In this document: positions 1-8,005 of the stretch, one piece after another
How positions within the stretch are numbered: position 1 is the stretch's first letter
Layout of the letters: each line of letters begins with the position of its first letter
Assembly: GCF_030056795.1 (NCBI RefSeq)
Contig: NZ_JASHKQ010000001.1
Location: forward strand, 1 to 64,000
Length of the DNA: 64,000 bases
Origin: Rhodococcus sp. IEGM 1381
GTDB taxonomy: Bacteria > Actinomycetota > Actinomycetes > Mycobacteriales > Mycobacteriaceae
Direction of reading: 5' to 3'
Translations under genes and position numbers: made by a program
Notes under the pieces: model-generated
The model's database searches: none
The model's input: the letters and a program-made list of their open reading frames with translations, nothing else
What the model was told of the DNA's origin: nothing

Positions 1-96
1 ATTGCAAACATCCCTAATGATCAGGCACGTTGCAACCACCGCTCGAATCCGCCCGACCCCTGCTACGAAGTTCCGTTCACGTGCGGCGAAGCCGCT
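1..96. other. Left-edge non-coding stretch with one arm of a dispersed repeat
   Basis: No gene is supported here; it is the region downstream of recR. Positions 62-80 read GCTACGAAGTTCCGTTCAC. This matches, with one mismatch, the right arm of the terminator-like palindrome at 33758-33797. No complementary left arm is visible here, so it looks like a half copy of that repeat. Confidence 0.4.
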
Positions 97-705
97 CTAC
101 ATACGTCGCCGACCGGTCAGGGCACGCCCCAGCGTGAGTTCGTCGGCGAACTCGAGGTCTCCGCCCATCGGTAGGCCCGAGGCCAGACGGGTGATGGCGA
201 GGCCGGGAAAGTCTCGCATCATGCGGACCAGATAGGTGGCGGTTGCTTCGCCCTCGGTGTTGGGGTCGGTGGCGATGATGACCTCGGTGACGTCGACACC
301 ATCGTCCTGAGTTCCCACGCGGGTCAACAACTCTCGGATGCGGAGCTGATCGGGGCCCACTCCGTTGAGTGGGTCGAGCGCTCCGCCGAGCACGTGGTAG
401 CGACCCTTGAATTCTCGCGTACGTTCCACGGCCTGAACATCTTTGGGTTCTTCGACGACGCAGATCATCGATCTGTCTCGACGCGAATCCGCGCAGATTC
501 GGCACAGTTCCTTGTCCGAGACCGTGCCGCAGACGATGCAGAACTGCACGCCGTCACGGATACGCTGCAGCGCGCGCATGAGCCGATCCACCTCGGGAGG
601 TTCGACGCCCAAGAGGTGAAAAGCTATGCGCTGAGCGCTCTTCGGACCGACCCCGGGAAACTTGCCGAGTTCGTCGATCAGATCCTGTACCGGACCTTCG
701 TACAC
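97..705 (-). CDS. recR: Recombination mediator protein RecR
   Basis: RecR acts with RecO (and RecF) to load RecA on gapped DNA during recombinational repair. The 202-residue length is typical. The N-terminus carries a helix-hairpin-helix (residues about 8-32, [17 protein letters not shown]). A four-cysteine zinc finger follows (C56, C59, C68, C71) and then a Toprim domain from about residue 79, with [15 protein letters not shown] near 145-160. It lies just downstream of ybaB on the same strand (9 nt gap). This ybaB-recR pairing is widespread in bacteria and implies co-transcription. In M. tuberculosis the same pair is Rv3716c-Rv3715c. Confidence 0.97.
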   Translation of the reverse strand: MYEGPVQDLIDELGKFPGVGPKSAQRIAFHLLGVEPPEVDRLMRALQRIRDGVQFCIVCGTVSDKELCRICADSRRDRSMICVVEEPKDVQAVERTREFKGRYHVLGGALDPLNGVGPDQLRIRELLTRVGTQDDGVDVTEVIIATDPNTEGEATATYLVRMMRDFPGLAITRLASGLPMGGDLEFADELTLGRALTGRRRM

Positions 706-714
706 TCTTCTGGC

Positions 715-1053
715 CTAGAAGCCGGGTAGTCCGAGCGAGCCGCCACCGAGACCACCGGCGAGGGGTCCGAGCTTTTCGCTCGCCACGTTCTGCGCCGCTT
801 TCGACGCATCAGCGATCGCACCGATCACCAGGTCCTGCAACGTTTCGATGTCGTCCGGGTCGACGACCTTGGGGTCGATGGTCAGTCCGACCACCTCACC
901 GGTCCCCTTGACGGTAGCGACGACGAGTCCACCGCCCGCCTGGCCGGTCACTTCGGTTTCCGCGATCTCGGCCTGGGCGGCCATCAGTTGCTGCTGCATC
1001 TGCTGGGCCTGCTGCAGGATCGATGCCATGTCGGGCTGCTCACCGGGTTGCAC
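715..1053 (-). CDS. ybaB: YbaB/EbfC family nucleoid-associated protein
   Basis: A small DNA-binding nucleoid-associated protein of the YbaB/EbfC family. The Gln-rich N-terminal helix ([21 protein letters not shown]) and the core motif [20 protein letters not shown] are family hallmarks. The C-terminus is Gly-rich ([13 protein letters not shown]). I chose the GTG at 1053 because a GAGAGGA ribosome site lies 7-8 nt upstream; the internal ATG at 1029 (MASILQQ) is the alternative. The protein is 112 residues. It is co-directional with recR and divergent from the TetR-like gene at 1187. Confidence 0.93.
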   Translation of the reverse strand: MQPGEQPDMASILQQAQQMQQQLMAAQAEIAETEVTGQAGGGLVVATVKGTGEVVGLTIDPKVVDPDDIETLQDLVIGAIADASKAAQNVASEKLGPLAGGLGGGSLGLPGF

Positions 1054-1104
1054 TGTGCCGTCCTCTCGCGTGGGTCGAAGCGAACAACAGCGTAGTCGCA
1101 CGGT

Positions 1105-1121
1105 GCTGAGCGACGCTCAGC
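1105..1121. promoter_or_regulatory. Candidate operator between ybaB and a TetR-like gene
   Basis: GCTGAGC-GAC-GCTCAGC is a perfect 7-bp inverted repeat with a 3-nt spacer. It sits in the 133-bp divergent region between ybaB and the regulator at 1187. Position and size suit a TetR-type autoregulatory operator, but this is inference; a hairpin in the ybaB leader is the alternative. Confidence 0.4.
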
Positions 1122-1186
1122 CGCACGACCCGATGCTGCGCCCCGCTGAGGATCCGTCAGTTCTGACCACCCGTAGCCTGTGGGGC

Positions 1187-1837
1187 ATGACGCTGCCTGC
1201 GATTCCCTCCCCTCGCAAGCGTCGGGTAACTCCCGAGACCATGGCCGGGGCGGGCATTGCGCTGACTCTGCCCAAGGTGACGGTGAAGTCGGTGGCCGAG
1301 AGCCTGGGCGTCTCGATCGTCGCGATCTACAACAACATCGACGATCTATGTGCGCTCAAAGCCCTGGTGGCGGAGGAGATTCTGCGGCGGTGGTCGCCGC
1401 CGCTTCCCGGTGACGACGAACCGATGGACGACGCTCTGCTGACACTCGCCTCCGCGATGCGCGAGCTGGTTCACTCCAACCCGGGCATCGCGGAGTATCT
1501 GATCGGTCTGACTCCCAGTTCCATCGACGCGATTCGGATGGCCGACGTCGTGCAGACGCGCTACCGACGGCGCTACGACCTCACCCCCAAGCAGGCGACG
1601 TGGGCCGTCATCACCGTCGTCGAGCACGCGATTGCATTGGCAGAGATCGTCTACAACGATGCCCGACGCGATCGTGAGTACGACGACGCGATCGCCGCCC
1701 GCACCGACCTCGACACCCTGCCCGGGGCCTACGACACAATCGACCGCGGACCCGACGGGATGTTTCTGTGGTCGATGCGCACGGTGGTGGTCGGAACCCT
1801 GACGTTGATCGCAGCCCCGGATTTCGAGCAGGCTTAG
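1187..1837 (+). CDS. TetR/AcrR-like transcriptional regulator
   Basis: A 216-residue protein with a TetR-like helix-turn-helix near the N-terminus (VTVKSVAESLGVSIVAIYNNIDDL, residues about 28-51). A helical ligand-binding domain follows. The start at ATG 1187 places the HTH at a normal distance from the N-terminus; upstream in-frame codons run into ybaB antisense and are rejected. It occupies the slot held by the amidase gene Rv3717 in the M. tuberculosis locus, so it is probably a lineage-specific replacement. The target is unknown. A palindrome at 1105-1121 just upstream suggests autoregulation. Confidence 0.8.
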   Translation: MTLPAIPSPRKRRVTPETMAGAGIALTLPKVTVKSVAESLGVSIVAIYNNIDDLCALKALVAEEILRRWSPPLPGDDEPMDDALLTLASAMRELVHSNPGIAEYLIGLTPSSIDAIRMADVVQTRYRRRYDLTPKQATWAVITVVEHAIALAEIVYNDARRDREYDDAIAARTDLDTLPGAYDTIDRGPDGMFLWSMRTVVVGTLTLIAAPDFEQA

Positions 1838-1867
1838 GGCAGGAGTGGAGCCTGCGGAACGACCCAA

Positions 1868-2302
1868 CTAGATCAACTCGCGACGCAGGTTTTCCAGCGT
1901 CGCGGCCTGGATCTTCTTCAGGCCGAGCGGCGCGAAGGTCTTCTCGAAGAACCCGCCGATTCCGCCCGCGCCCTTCCATTCCGTCGTCGTGGTGACCGCG
2001 GTACCGCCGCCGTCCGGGGCTACCGACCAGGTGGTGACCATGGTGGAGTTGGCGTCCCGTTCGGTGATGGTCGATCCGGCGACCGAGACCGTCGCGGCGA
2101 CGTTGCGCACTCGCTTCTCGGTGGCCTGCAGGGTCCACTTCGCCACCGTTCCGTCTCCCTGACCACCCTGGACCACCTCGTAGTCACGGTATTGCTGGGG
2201 CAGGATGCGGGGGCGCACCGTCTCGTAGTCGGCGAGGGCGGCAAGCACCCGATCCGGTGTGGTTGCAATGGAGACGGAACTGGATGCACTGACCTGAGCC
2301 AC
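1868..2302 (-). CDS. SRPBCC (START-like) family protein
   Basis: A 144-residue single-domain protein of the SRPBCC/polyketide-cyclase-like fold, which forms a hydrophobic ligand pocket. The family pattern is visible: an N-terminal strand VSASSSVSIATTPDRVLAALADYE, the central KWTLQATEKRV, and the C-terminal helix GGFFEKTFAPLGLKKIQAATLENLRREL. The probable mycobacterial counterpart is Rv3718c, which has the same position and strand between recR-ybaB and the FAD/methyltransferase pair. The ligand is unknown. The start at 2302 is preceded by a GGAGAA-type ribosome site (AAGGAGAACG). Confidence 0.85.
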   Translation of the reverse strand: MAQVSASSSVSIATTPDRVLAALADYETVRPRILPQQYRDYEVVQGGQGDGTVAKWTLQATEKRVRNVAATVSVAGSTITERDANSTMVTTWSVAPDGGGTAVTTTTEWKGAGGIGGFFEKTFAPLGLKKIQAATLENLRRELI

Positions 2303-2559
2303 GGAACGTTCTCCTTCGATAGCGAACGGGATGTGTAGTCATCCTGCCTCGCCGAGCGGTCACGTCCGGCATCGCGTCGAACAGCATGTGGCGTGCCTCA
2401 CAAAGAAAATTCACGCCGGGCAAAACACATGCATGATGCAACCATTTTGTCTGAATTATGACGATTCATCGCCCTGTTTCGGCAACAGTTGCGTGAAGTT
2501 TCACTGCTCGGACGGCAACGCCGGTGGATACCAGGCGGTACGAGATATAGCGTCTATAC

Positions 2560-4005
2560 GTGGCTTCAGTAGATGCTCTTCTCGGACGACGGCCAGAACC
2601 GAGGGAGAGCGGTTACGCAGCGCACCGGTCGGGTGTCGAGCAGTTGCTTCGCAGCTATCGAGCGATCCCCGCCGATGCGACGGTGCGTCTGGCGAAGAAG
2701 ACGTCCAACCTGTTTCGGGCCAGGACGACATCGAACACCCTAGGACTCGACGTGTCCGGCCTGGGCAAAGTCATCACCGTCGATCCCGCCGCAGGCACCG
2801 CCGACGTCGCGGGCATGTGCACCTACGAGGATCTCGTCGACGCGACGCTTCCCTACGGTCTCGCCCCCCTCGTCGTCCCGCAGCTCAAAACGATCACCCT
2901 CGGCGGAGCCGTCACCGGCCTCGGCATCGAGTCGACGTCGTTTCGCAGCGGACTCCCGCACGAGTCGGTCCTCGAGATCGACGTCCTCACCGGCAGCGGC
3001 GAGATCGTCACCGCAACGCCCGAGGGCGAACACGCGGATCTCTACTGGGGCTTCCCCAATTCCTACGGGACCCTCGGCTACTCGACTCGGCTGAAGATCC
3101 AGCTCCAGCCCGTGCTGCCGTATGTCGCGTTGCGCCACTTACGATTCCACGACCTTCAGACCCTTCAGTCCACGATGGACACCATCGTCACCCACCGCGA
3201 ATACGACGGCATCGAGGTCCAATACCTCGACGGCGTGGTCTTCAGCGCCGACGAAAGTTACCTCACGCTCGGCCTTCAGACCGACCAACCCGGTCCGGTC
3301 AGCGATTACACCGGTGCGGACATCTTCTACCGCTCGATCCAGCACGATTCGGACACACCGAAGATCGACCGGCTGACCATTCACGACTACCTGTGGCGCT
3401 GGGACACCGACTGGTTCTGGTGCTCTCGCGCATTCGGAACACAGAACCCGACGATTCGACGCTTCTGGCCGCGCAAGTATCGCCGCAGCAGCTTCTACTG
3501 GAAGCTGATCGGCCTCGACCGTAAGTACGACATCGCTGATCGACTCGAGAAGCGCAAGGGAAATCCGCCACGCGAACGCGTCGTGCAGGATGTCGAAGTT
3601 CCGATCGAACACACCGCAGGCTTCGTGGCATGGTTCCTCGACAACATCCCCATCGAGCCATTGTGGTTGTGCCCGTTGCGTCTTCGCGAGCCAGCGGCAC
3701 CCGGGGCAAATCCGGCACGGCCGTGGCCGCTGTACCCGCTCGAGCCCAAGCGCACGTACGTCAACATCGGCTTCTGGTCGTCGGTACCGATCGTCGCCGG
3801 CGAACCCGAGGGTGCCGCGAACCGCGCCATCGAGAAGAAAGTCACCGACTTCGACGGGCATAAATCGCTGTACTCGGACGCTTACTACACCGAGGATGAA
3901 TTCGCCGTACTGTACGGCGGCGACAGATACATCGAGCTGAAAAAGAAATATGATCCCGAAACCCGATTGTTGGATTTGTACTCGAAGGCGGTGCAACGCA
4001 AATGA
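2560..4005 (+). CDS. tmsA: FAD-binding oxidoreductase of 10-methyl fatty acid synthesis (TmsA/BfaA-like)
   Basis: A 481-residue FAD-linked oxidase-type flavoprotein. The FAD_binding_4 domain spans about residues 40-200, with VPQLKTITLGGAVTGLGIESTS (107-128) as the flavin-binding signature. A C-terminal substrate cap follows. The next gene is a fatty-acyl methyltransferase overlapping by 4 nt (ATGA), so the two are co-translated. In mycobacteria such pairs convert oleoyl chains to 10-methylstearate (tuberculostearic acid). The methyltransferase adds a methylene group and the flavoprotein reduces it. The start is a GTG at 2560. The 257-bp region upstream (2303-2559) is non-coding and should hold the promoter. 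The assignment rests on family and context. Confidence 0.85.
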   Translation: MASVDALLGRRPEPRESGYAAHRSGVEQLLRSYRAIPADATVRLAKKTSNLFRARTTSNTLGLDVSGLGKVITVDPAAGTADVAGMCTYEDLVDATLPYGLAPLVVPQLKTITLGGAVTGLGIESTSFRSGLPHESVLEIDVLTGSGEIVTATPEGEHADLYWGFPNSYGTLGYSTRLKIQLQPVLPYVALRHLRFHDLQTLQSTMDTIVTHREYDGIEVQYLDGVVFSADESYLTLGLQTDQPGPVSDYTGADIFYRSIQHDSDTPKIDRLTIHDYLWRWDTDWFWCSRAFGTQNPTIRRFWPRKYRRSSFYWKLIGLDRKYDIADRLEKRKGNPPRERVVQDVEVPIEHTAGFVAWFLDNIPIEPLWLCPLRLREPAAPGANPARPWPLYPLEPKRTYVNIGFWSSVPIVAGEPEGAANRAIEKKVTDFDGHKSLYSDAYYTEDEFAVLYGGDRYIELKKKYDPETRLLDLYSKAVQRK

Positions 4006-5318
4006 CGACGTTCAAGGACTCGAGTAGTCGAACGGTGAACAGCAGCCAGAAGCTCAAGATCTCGGAGATTCTGGAACTGATCTCCGACGGCAACATCCCA
4101 CTGCGTTTCACCGCATACGACGGCAGTACCGCCGGACCCGAGGACGCAAAGATCGGCCTCAATCTCAAGAGCCAACGCGGAACCACTTATCTCGCAACCG
4201 CTCCCGGCGATCTCGGCATAGCGCGCGCCTACGTCTCGGGTGACCTCGAAGCCACCGGCGTCCATCCGGGCGACCCGTACGAGTTGATCGCGCTGATGGG
4301 CGACGAGATGCACTTCCGTCGACCTTCGGCGATGACGCTGACATCGATCGCCCGTTCGCTGGGATGGGATGTGTTGCGGCCCATCGCTCCCCCGCCCCAG
4401 GAAGCGATTCCGCGGTGGCGTCGCATCGCAGAAGGTCTGCGCCACTCCAAGACTCGCGATGCAGAAGCGATCCACCACCACTACGACGTGTCCAACGCCT
4501 TCTACGAGATGGTGCTCGGACCCTCGATGACGTACACGTGTGCGGCGTTCGAGGCCGTCGATCAGTCCCTGGAAGGTGCGCAGGAGAACAAGTATCGGCT
4601 GGTGTTCGACAAGCTCGGCCTGAGGCCGGGCGATCGTCTGCTCGACATCGGCTGCGGCTGGGGTTCCATGGTGCGCTACGCAGCCCGCCGCGGCGTCCAG
4701 GTGATCGGCGTGACGCTCTCCCAGGAGCAGGCCGCGTGGGCACAGAAGGCCATCGCCGAGGAGGGCCTCTCCGACCTCGCCGAGGTGCGCTTCTCCGATT
4801 ACCGCGACGTACCCGAGACCAACTTCGACGCCATCTCGTCGATCGGGCTGACCGAGCACATCGGGGTGCACAACTACCCGTCGTACTTCTCGTTCATCCA
4901 GTCCAAGCTGAGGGACGGCGGTCGACTGCTCAACCACTCGATCACCCGGCCCGACAATCGCTCTCACGCCAAAGCGGGCAGCTTCATCGACCGCTATGTC
5001 TTCCCCGACGGGGAGCTCACCGGCTCCGGACGCATCATCACCGAAATCCAGGACGTCGGCCTCGAGGTCCGCCACGAGGAGAACCTGCGCGAGCACTACG
5101 CGCTGACCCTCGCCGGATGGTGCCAGAATCTCGTCGACAACTGGGACGCGTGTGTCGCCGAAGCCGGCGAGGGAACAGCCCGCGTGTGGGGCCTGTACAT
5201 GGCCGGTTCCCGCTTGGGATTCGAGCGCAATGTGGTTCAGCTGCACCAGGTTCTGGCCGTCAAGCTCGGACCGAAGGGACAGGCGAACGTGCCACTGCGG
5301 CCTTGGTGGAACGGCTGA
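4002..5318 (+). CDS. tmsB: Cyclopropane-fatty-acid-synthase-like fatty acyl methyltransferase (TmsB/BfaB-like)
   Basis: A 438-residue SAM-dependent enzyme of the CFA/mycolic acid cyclopropane synthase superfamily. The CFA signature HHHYDVSNAFYEMVLGPSMTY lies at about 158-178. The SAM-binding motif I LLDIGCGWG is at 213-221, and the GLTEHIGVHNYPSYF active-site segment is further downstream. The N-terminal about 130 residues form the usual CFA substrate domain. It overlaps the flavoprotein gene by 4 nt, which supports production of 10-methylene then 10-methyl branched membrane lipids rather than cyclopropanes. The probable M. tuberculosis counterpart is Rv3720. It converges on the hydrolase at 5328 with only 9 nt between stops. 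Confidence 0.88.
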   Translation: MTTFKDSSSRTVNSSQKLKISEILELISDGNIPLRFTAYDGSTAGPEDAKIGLNLKSQRGTTYLATAPGDLGIARAYVSGDLEATGVHPGDPYELIALMGDEMHFRRPSAMTLTSIARSLGWDVLRPIAPPPQEAIPRWRRIAEGLRHSKTRDAEAIHHHYDVSNAFYEMVLGPSMTYTCAAFEAVDQSLEGAQENKYRLVFDKLGLRPGDRLLDIGCGWGSMVRYAARRGVQVIGVTLSQEQAAWAQKAIAEEGLSDLAEVRFSDYRDVPETNFDAISSIGLTEHIGVHNYPSYFSFIQSKLRDGGRLLNHSITRPDNRSHAKAGSFIDRYVFPDGELTGSGRIITEIQDVGLEVRHEENLREHYALTLAGWCQNLVDNWDACVAEAGEGTARVWGLYMAGSRLGFERNVVQLHQVLAVKLGPKGQANVPLRPWWNG

Positions 5319-5327
5319 CCGATGTGA

Positions 5328-6110
5328 CTATCGGCCCGTCGCGCGCAGAATGACTCGAGCCGTCTCGACGGGCTGATCCCAGTGCGGAAAGTGTCCGCAC
5401 TTGTCGAACCAGTGCAGGGTGGCGTCGGGGAATCGCTCCAACGCCACCTTTGCCTGGCTGGGCGTCGTCACCTTGTCCTGACGACCCCAACCGATGAGTA
5501 GCGACCCTTGCAACGACCCCTTCGGTGCACCGAGTTGCTTCGGCCCGTGGATCAAGGCCTTGCGTGCGGCGTCCAGTGACGGTGAAGTCTTGGCCGAGAA
5601 GCCCTTCAGCTCCCGTTCGACCAATCCACTCGGCAGTTTCCACGGCGCAGCCGAGAACTGCGCCAGCGCAGCCGTTCTCGTCACCGGATTGCCGGCCAGG
5701 AAGGGAACGAGCGGCTGCACGTTCTTCATCAGGGCCAGCGACGCGGTGATCGTGGCCCCGAAGATCTTCACCTGACGGTCGTTCCAGAACCCGCCGGGAT
5801 CGAGTGCCACCATCGAGCCTCGGTGACCACGGCGGCCGAGCTCGACGACCATGCGTGCGCCCATCGAGCTGCCGACGAGATCGGCGTCGGACAGTCCCTC
5901 GTTGTCGAGGTACGTACGCAGCGCGTCCCTCAGGGTCGCGATCGAGACCTCGGGCAGCGGCGGAGTCTGCCCGAATCCGGGCAGGTCCAGGGCGATGACC
6001 TCTCGGTACGCGGCGAGAGCGGGGACGATCGGGTCCCAGTTACGATGCGAGGATCCGAGCCCGTGCACGAGGACAAGCGGCTTACCGCGTCCGGTTCTGA
6101 CGTTGTACAT
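5328..6110 (-). CDS. Alpha/beta-fold hydrolase
   Basis: A 260-residue alpha/beta hydrolase. The oxyanion-hole segment VLVHGLGSS is at 13-21, the nucleophile elbow GSSMGA has Ser82, and the acid is probably Asp212 (GRQDKVTTP). The catalytic His240 sits in CGHFPHWDQP. It has no signal peptide, so it is probably cytoplasmic. The closest-looking families are esterases and C-C hydrolases, and the substrate cannot be told. It is followed on the same strand by nothing related. Upstream, the MpaB-like gene ends 29 nt away on the same strand, so the two may be co-transcribed. Confidence 0.85.
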   Translation of the reverse strand: MYNVRTGRGKPLVLVHGLGSSHRNWDPIVPALAAYREVIALDLPGFGQTPPLPEVSIATLRDALRTYLDNEGLSDADLVGSSMGARMVVELGRRGHRGSMVALDPGGFWNDRQVKIFGATITASLALMKNVQPLVPFLAGNPVTRTAALAQFSAAPWKLPSGLVERELKGFSAKTSPSLDAARKALIHGPKQLGAPKGSLQGSLLIGWGRQDKVTTPSQAKVALERFPDATLHWFDKCGHFPHWDQPVETARVILRATGR

Positions 6111-6139
6111 ACCCCGGCATGTACCCCGAGCCCGTCGAA

Positions 6140-7072
6140 CTACACCTTCGGGCTGTAGTGCGTCGGATTCGAGCGACGCGCGACAGGTGGGAGATTACGA
6201 GCCGGCGTGTGCACCAGCGGTGATGTCGCCGAAGTTCGGCCGAGAGCGCGATCCCACCCGGCCCGGCCACGCGGGTGCAGTCGACGACGCGGAGGCACCA
6301 GCCCGAACGCCAGGTTCACCGCCCTCCCGAACAGCGCGAACCGCTGATCGTCCCGCGCAGACCAGCGAAAGCCGATGAGTTCGCGCACCGGCTCGTCGTA
6401 GAGCCCGACGGTGATCCAGACCATCAACGCGGCCACCGGACGCCGCAGCACCACCCAGACTCGATCCGGCAGCCAGGCCGCGTACGGCGGTGGTCCCAGT
6501 TTCGACAGATCCAGTACCCCGCGGGCGGCCATGTTGTCTTCCAACACGTGTGTGCACATGTGCTTCCAGTACTTCTCAAACTCGGGCCAGGTCGCGGGCA
6601 CCGGACGCATGCTCATGCCGTAGAGGCGATACCACTGCACGTGCTCGTCGAACAGTTGCACTTTCTGTTCCTCGGTCAGCCCGCCCATGAAGTGGTCGGC
6701 GGTGAGCACCGTGCCCATGAAGAAGGTGGCGTGCGCCCAGTAGAACGTGTCGGGATCGAGGGCGTGGTACTTGCGGCCCTTGGCGTCGATTCCCTTGATG
6801 TTCGTGTGATATCCGCGGACCTGTCGCGCGGTCTCCTCGGCCCGATCGCCGTCGAACACCACCCCGCCGATGGGATACAGCGATCGGTACAGGCGCTGCC
6901 AGCGCTCGTCGAAGAACGTCGAATGCTGCTCCACACCGGCACCGAGGCCGGGGTGCATGTTCTGCATCGATCCTGCCCAGACGCCCTGCAACATCCCTCG
7001 CCAGTCGCCGAAGTACTTCCAGGTGAGCGAATCAGGACCGAGCGGGACCGGACGATCACTCTGACTACGCAT
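6140..7072 (-). CDS. Oxygenase MpaB family protein (DUF2236), TetR-controlled
   Basis: A 310-residue protein of the DUF2236/MpaB family, which includes the latex-clearing b-type-heme oxygenase Lcp and the mycophenolic acid enzyme MpaB. Family-like segments include YPIGGVVFDGD, FYWAHATFFMGTVLTADHFMG (histidine near 109) and YRLYGMSMRPVPATWPEFEKYW. The start codon (ATG at 7072) lies inside the left arm of a perfect 18-bp palindrome shared with the divergent TetR gene, so expression is almost surely repressed by that TetR. The C-terminal 40 residues are Arg/Pro-rich and poorly constrained. The substrate is unknown. Confidence 0.83.
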   Translation of the reverse strand: MRSQSDRPVPLGPDSLTWKYFGDWRGMLQGVWAGSMQNMHPGLGAGVEQHSTFFDERWQRLYRSLYPIGGVVFDGDRAEETARQVRGYHTNIKGIDAKGRKYHALDPDTFYWAHATFFMGTVLTADHFMGGLTEEQKVQLFDEHVQWYRLYGMSMRPVPATWPEFEKYWKHMCTHVLEDNMAARGVLDLSKLGPPPYAAWLPDRVWVVLRRPVAALMVWITVGLYDEPVRELIGFRWSARDDQRFALFGRAVNLAFGLVPPRRRLHPRGRAGWDRALGRTSATSPLVHTPARNLPPVARRSNPTHYSPKV

Positions 7073-7106
7073 GTTGTCAGACTAGGGTTGACAACATGCG
7101 TAGTCA
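7062..7106. promoter_or_regulatory. Perfect 18-bp inverted repeat spanning both start codons (TetR operator)
   Basis: TGACTACGCATGTTGTCA (7062-7079) is repeated exactly in inverted orientation at 7089-7106, with a 9-nt spacer. The two divergent start codons, 7072 on the minus strand and 7096 on the plus strand, lie within the arms. Both proteins therefore begin Met-Arg-Ser-Gln. The architecture fits a TetR operator blocking two face-to-face promoters. It also means either leaderless mRNAs or promoters inside the opposing gene. Confidence 0.8.
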
Positions 7107-7668
7107 ACAGTTGGAGGAGCGTAGATCCAAGCGGTACGACGCATTGCTCGCCGCGGGGGTCGAGCTTCTCGGCTCGCCGGACGGTCCGGCGGTCAACGTG
7201 CGCGCCGTCTGCCGAACCGCCGGACTGACCGAGCGATACTTCTACGAGAGCTTCACCGACCGGGACACCTTCGTCCGGGCGGTGTACGCGTGGGTGGGAT
7301 CGCGAGCGCAGACCGCTTTGCTCGACGCCGTCACGGCGGCGGCCACCCCCGAGGACACCATCGCCGCGCCGGTCCGAGCATTTGTCGAACTCATCATCGA
7401 CGAACCGCGAACGGGGCGGGTGCTGCTGATCGCGCCGTTGTCGGAACCGGCGCTGAGCCGACGCGGTCTCGATCTGCTGCCCGGTTTCGTCGAGTTGGTG
7501 CAGTCGCAACTTCCCGACACCGAAGACCGACAGCTGATCGCCGTGGGAACCGTCGGGGCCCTGACCGCCCTGTTCATCGGCTACCTCGACGGCACCGTCA
7601 CCGTCACCCGCGAAGCCCTCGTGGCGCACTGCATTCGGCTGATTTCCGATGCCTCCGTGCGAGGATGA
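7096..7668 (+). CDS. TetR/AcrR family repressor of the adjacent MpaB gene
   Basis: A 190-residue TetR-type regulator. The DNA-binding domain occupies residues 7-55, with the helix-turn-helix VRAVCRTAGLTERYFYESFTDRD, and the C-terminal domain is helical. It is divergent from the MpaB-family gene with only 23 nt between start codons. A perfect 18-bp inverted repeat covers both starts (7062-7106), so it should repress both itself and the oxygenase. No ribosome binding site fits upstream of ATG 7096 other than palindrome sequence, which suggests leaderless translation. The inducer is unknown. Confidence 0.87.
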   Translation: MRSQQLEERRSKRYDALLAAGVELLGSPDGPAVNVRAVCRTAGLTERYFYESFTDRDTFVRAVYAWVGSRAQTALLDAVTAAATPEDTIAAPVRAFVELIIDEPRTGRVLLIAPLSEPALSRRGLDLLPGFVELVQSQLPDTEDRQLIAVGTVGALTALFIGYLDGTVTVTREALVAHCIRLISDASVRG

Positions 7669-7696
7669 CACCACCTCTAACCGAAGGAGCTCTTTC

Positions 7697-7957
7697 ATGT
7701 CCGATCTCGACCAGTCGTTCGCCGATGCGCAGGTAGACGTCAAGAAGCTCACGTCCAAGCCGAGCAACGACGATCTGCTGAGCCTGTACTCGCTCTACAA
7801 GCAGGGTTCGATCGGTGATGCGTCGGGTAAACGGCCCGGACGACTGGACATGGTGAACCGCGCGAAGTTCGATGCCTGGGCGAAGCTCGAAGGTACGAGC
7901 CAGGATTCGGCCAAGCAGCAGTACGTGGATCTGGTGACCAAGCTCCTCGCCGGCTGA
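7697..7957 (+). CDS. Acyl-CoA-binding protein (ACBP family)
   Basis: An 86-residue four-helix protein matching the acyl-CoA-binding protein fold. The hallmarks LLSLYSLYKQGSIGDASGKRPGRLDMVNRAKFDAWAKLEGTS fill residues about 26-68, including the Tyr and Lys residues that contact the CoA moiety. It would bind and buffer long-chain acyl-CoA esters in the cytosol. The start at ATG 7697 has a strong GAAGGAG site 7 nt upstream; the longer in-frame extension to 7649 is rejected. It lies 28 nt after the TetR gene and may be co-transcribed with it. Confidence 0.9.
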   Translation: MSDLDQSFADAQVDVKKLTSKPSNDDLLSLYSLYKQGSIGDASGKRPGRLDMVNRAKFDAWAKLEGTSQDSAKQQYVDLVTKLLAG

Positions 7958-8005
7958 GCCTACGGCTATGGTCGAGTGCGGGGGTAACGCAACGAAGGGA
8001 CCCGC

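Noticed and set aside
3885..5246. 453-codon minus-strand frame opposite the tmsB-like gene
   Set aside because: It is antisense to a gene with clear SAM and CFA motifs and has no family match; a GC-driven shadow.
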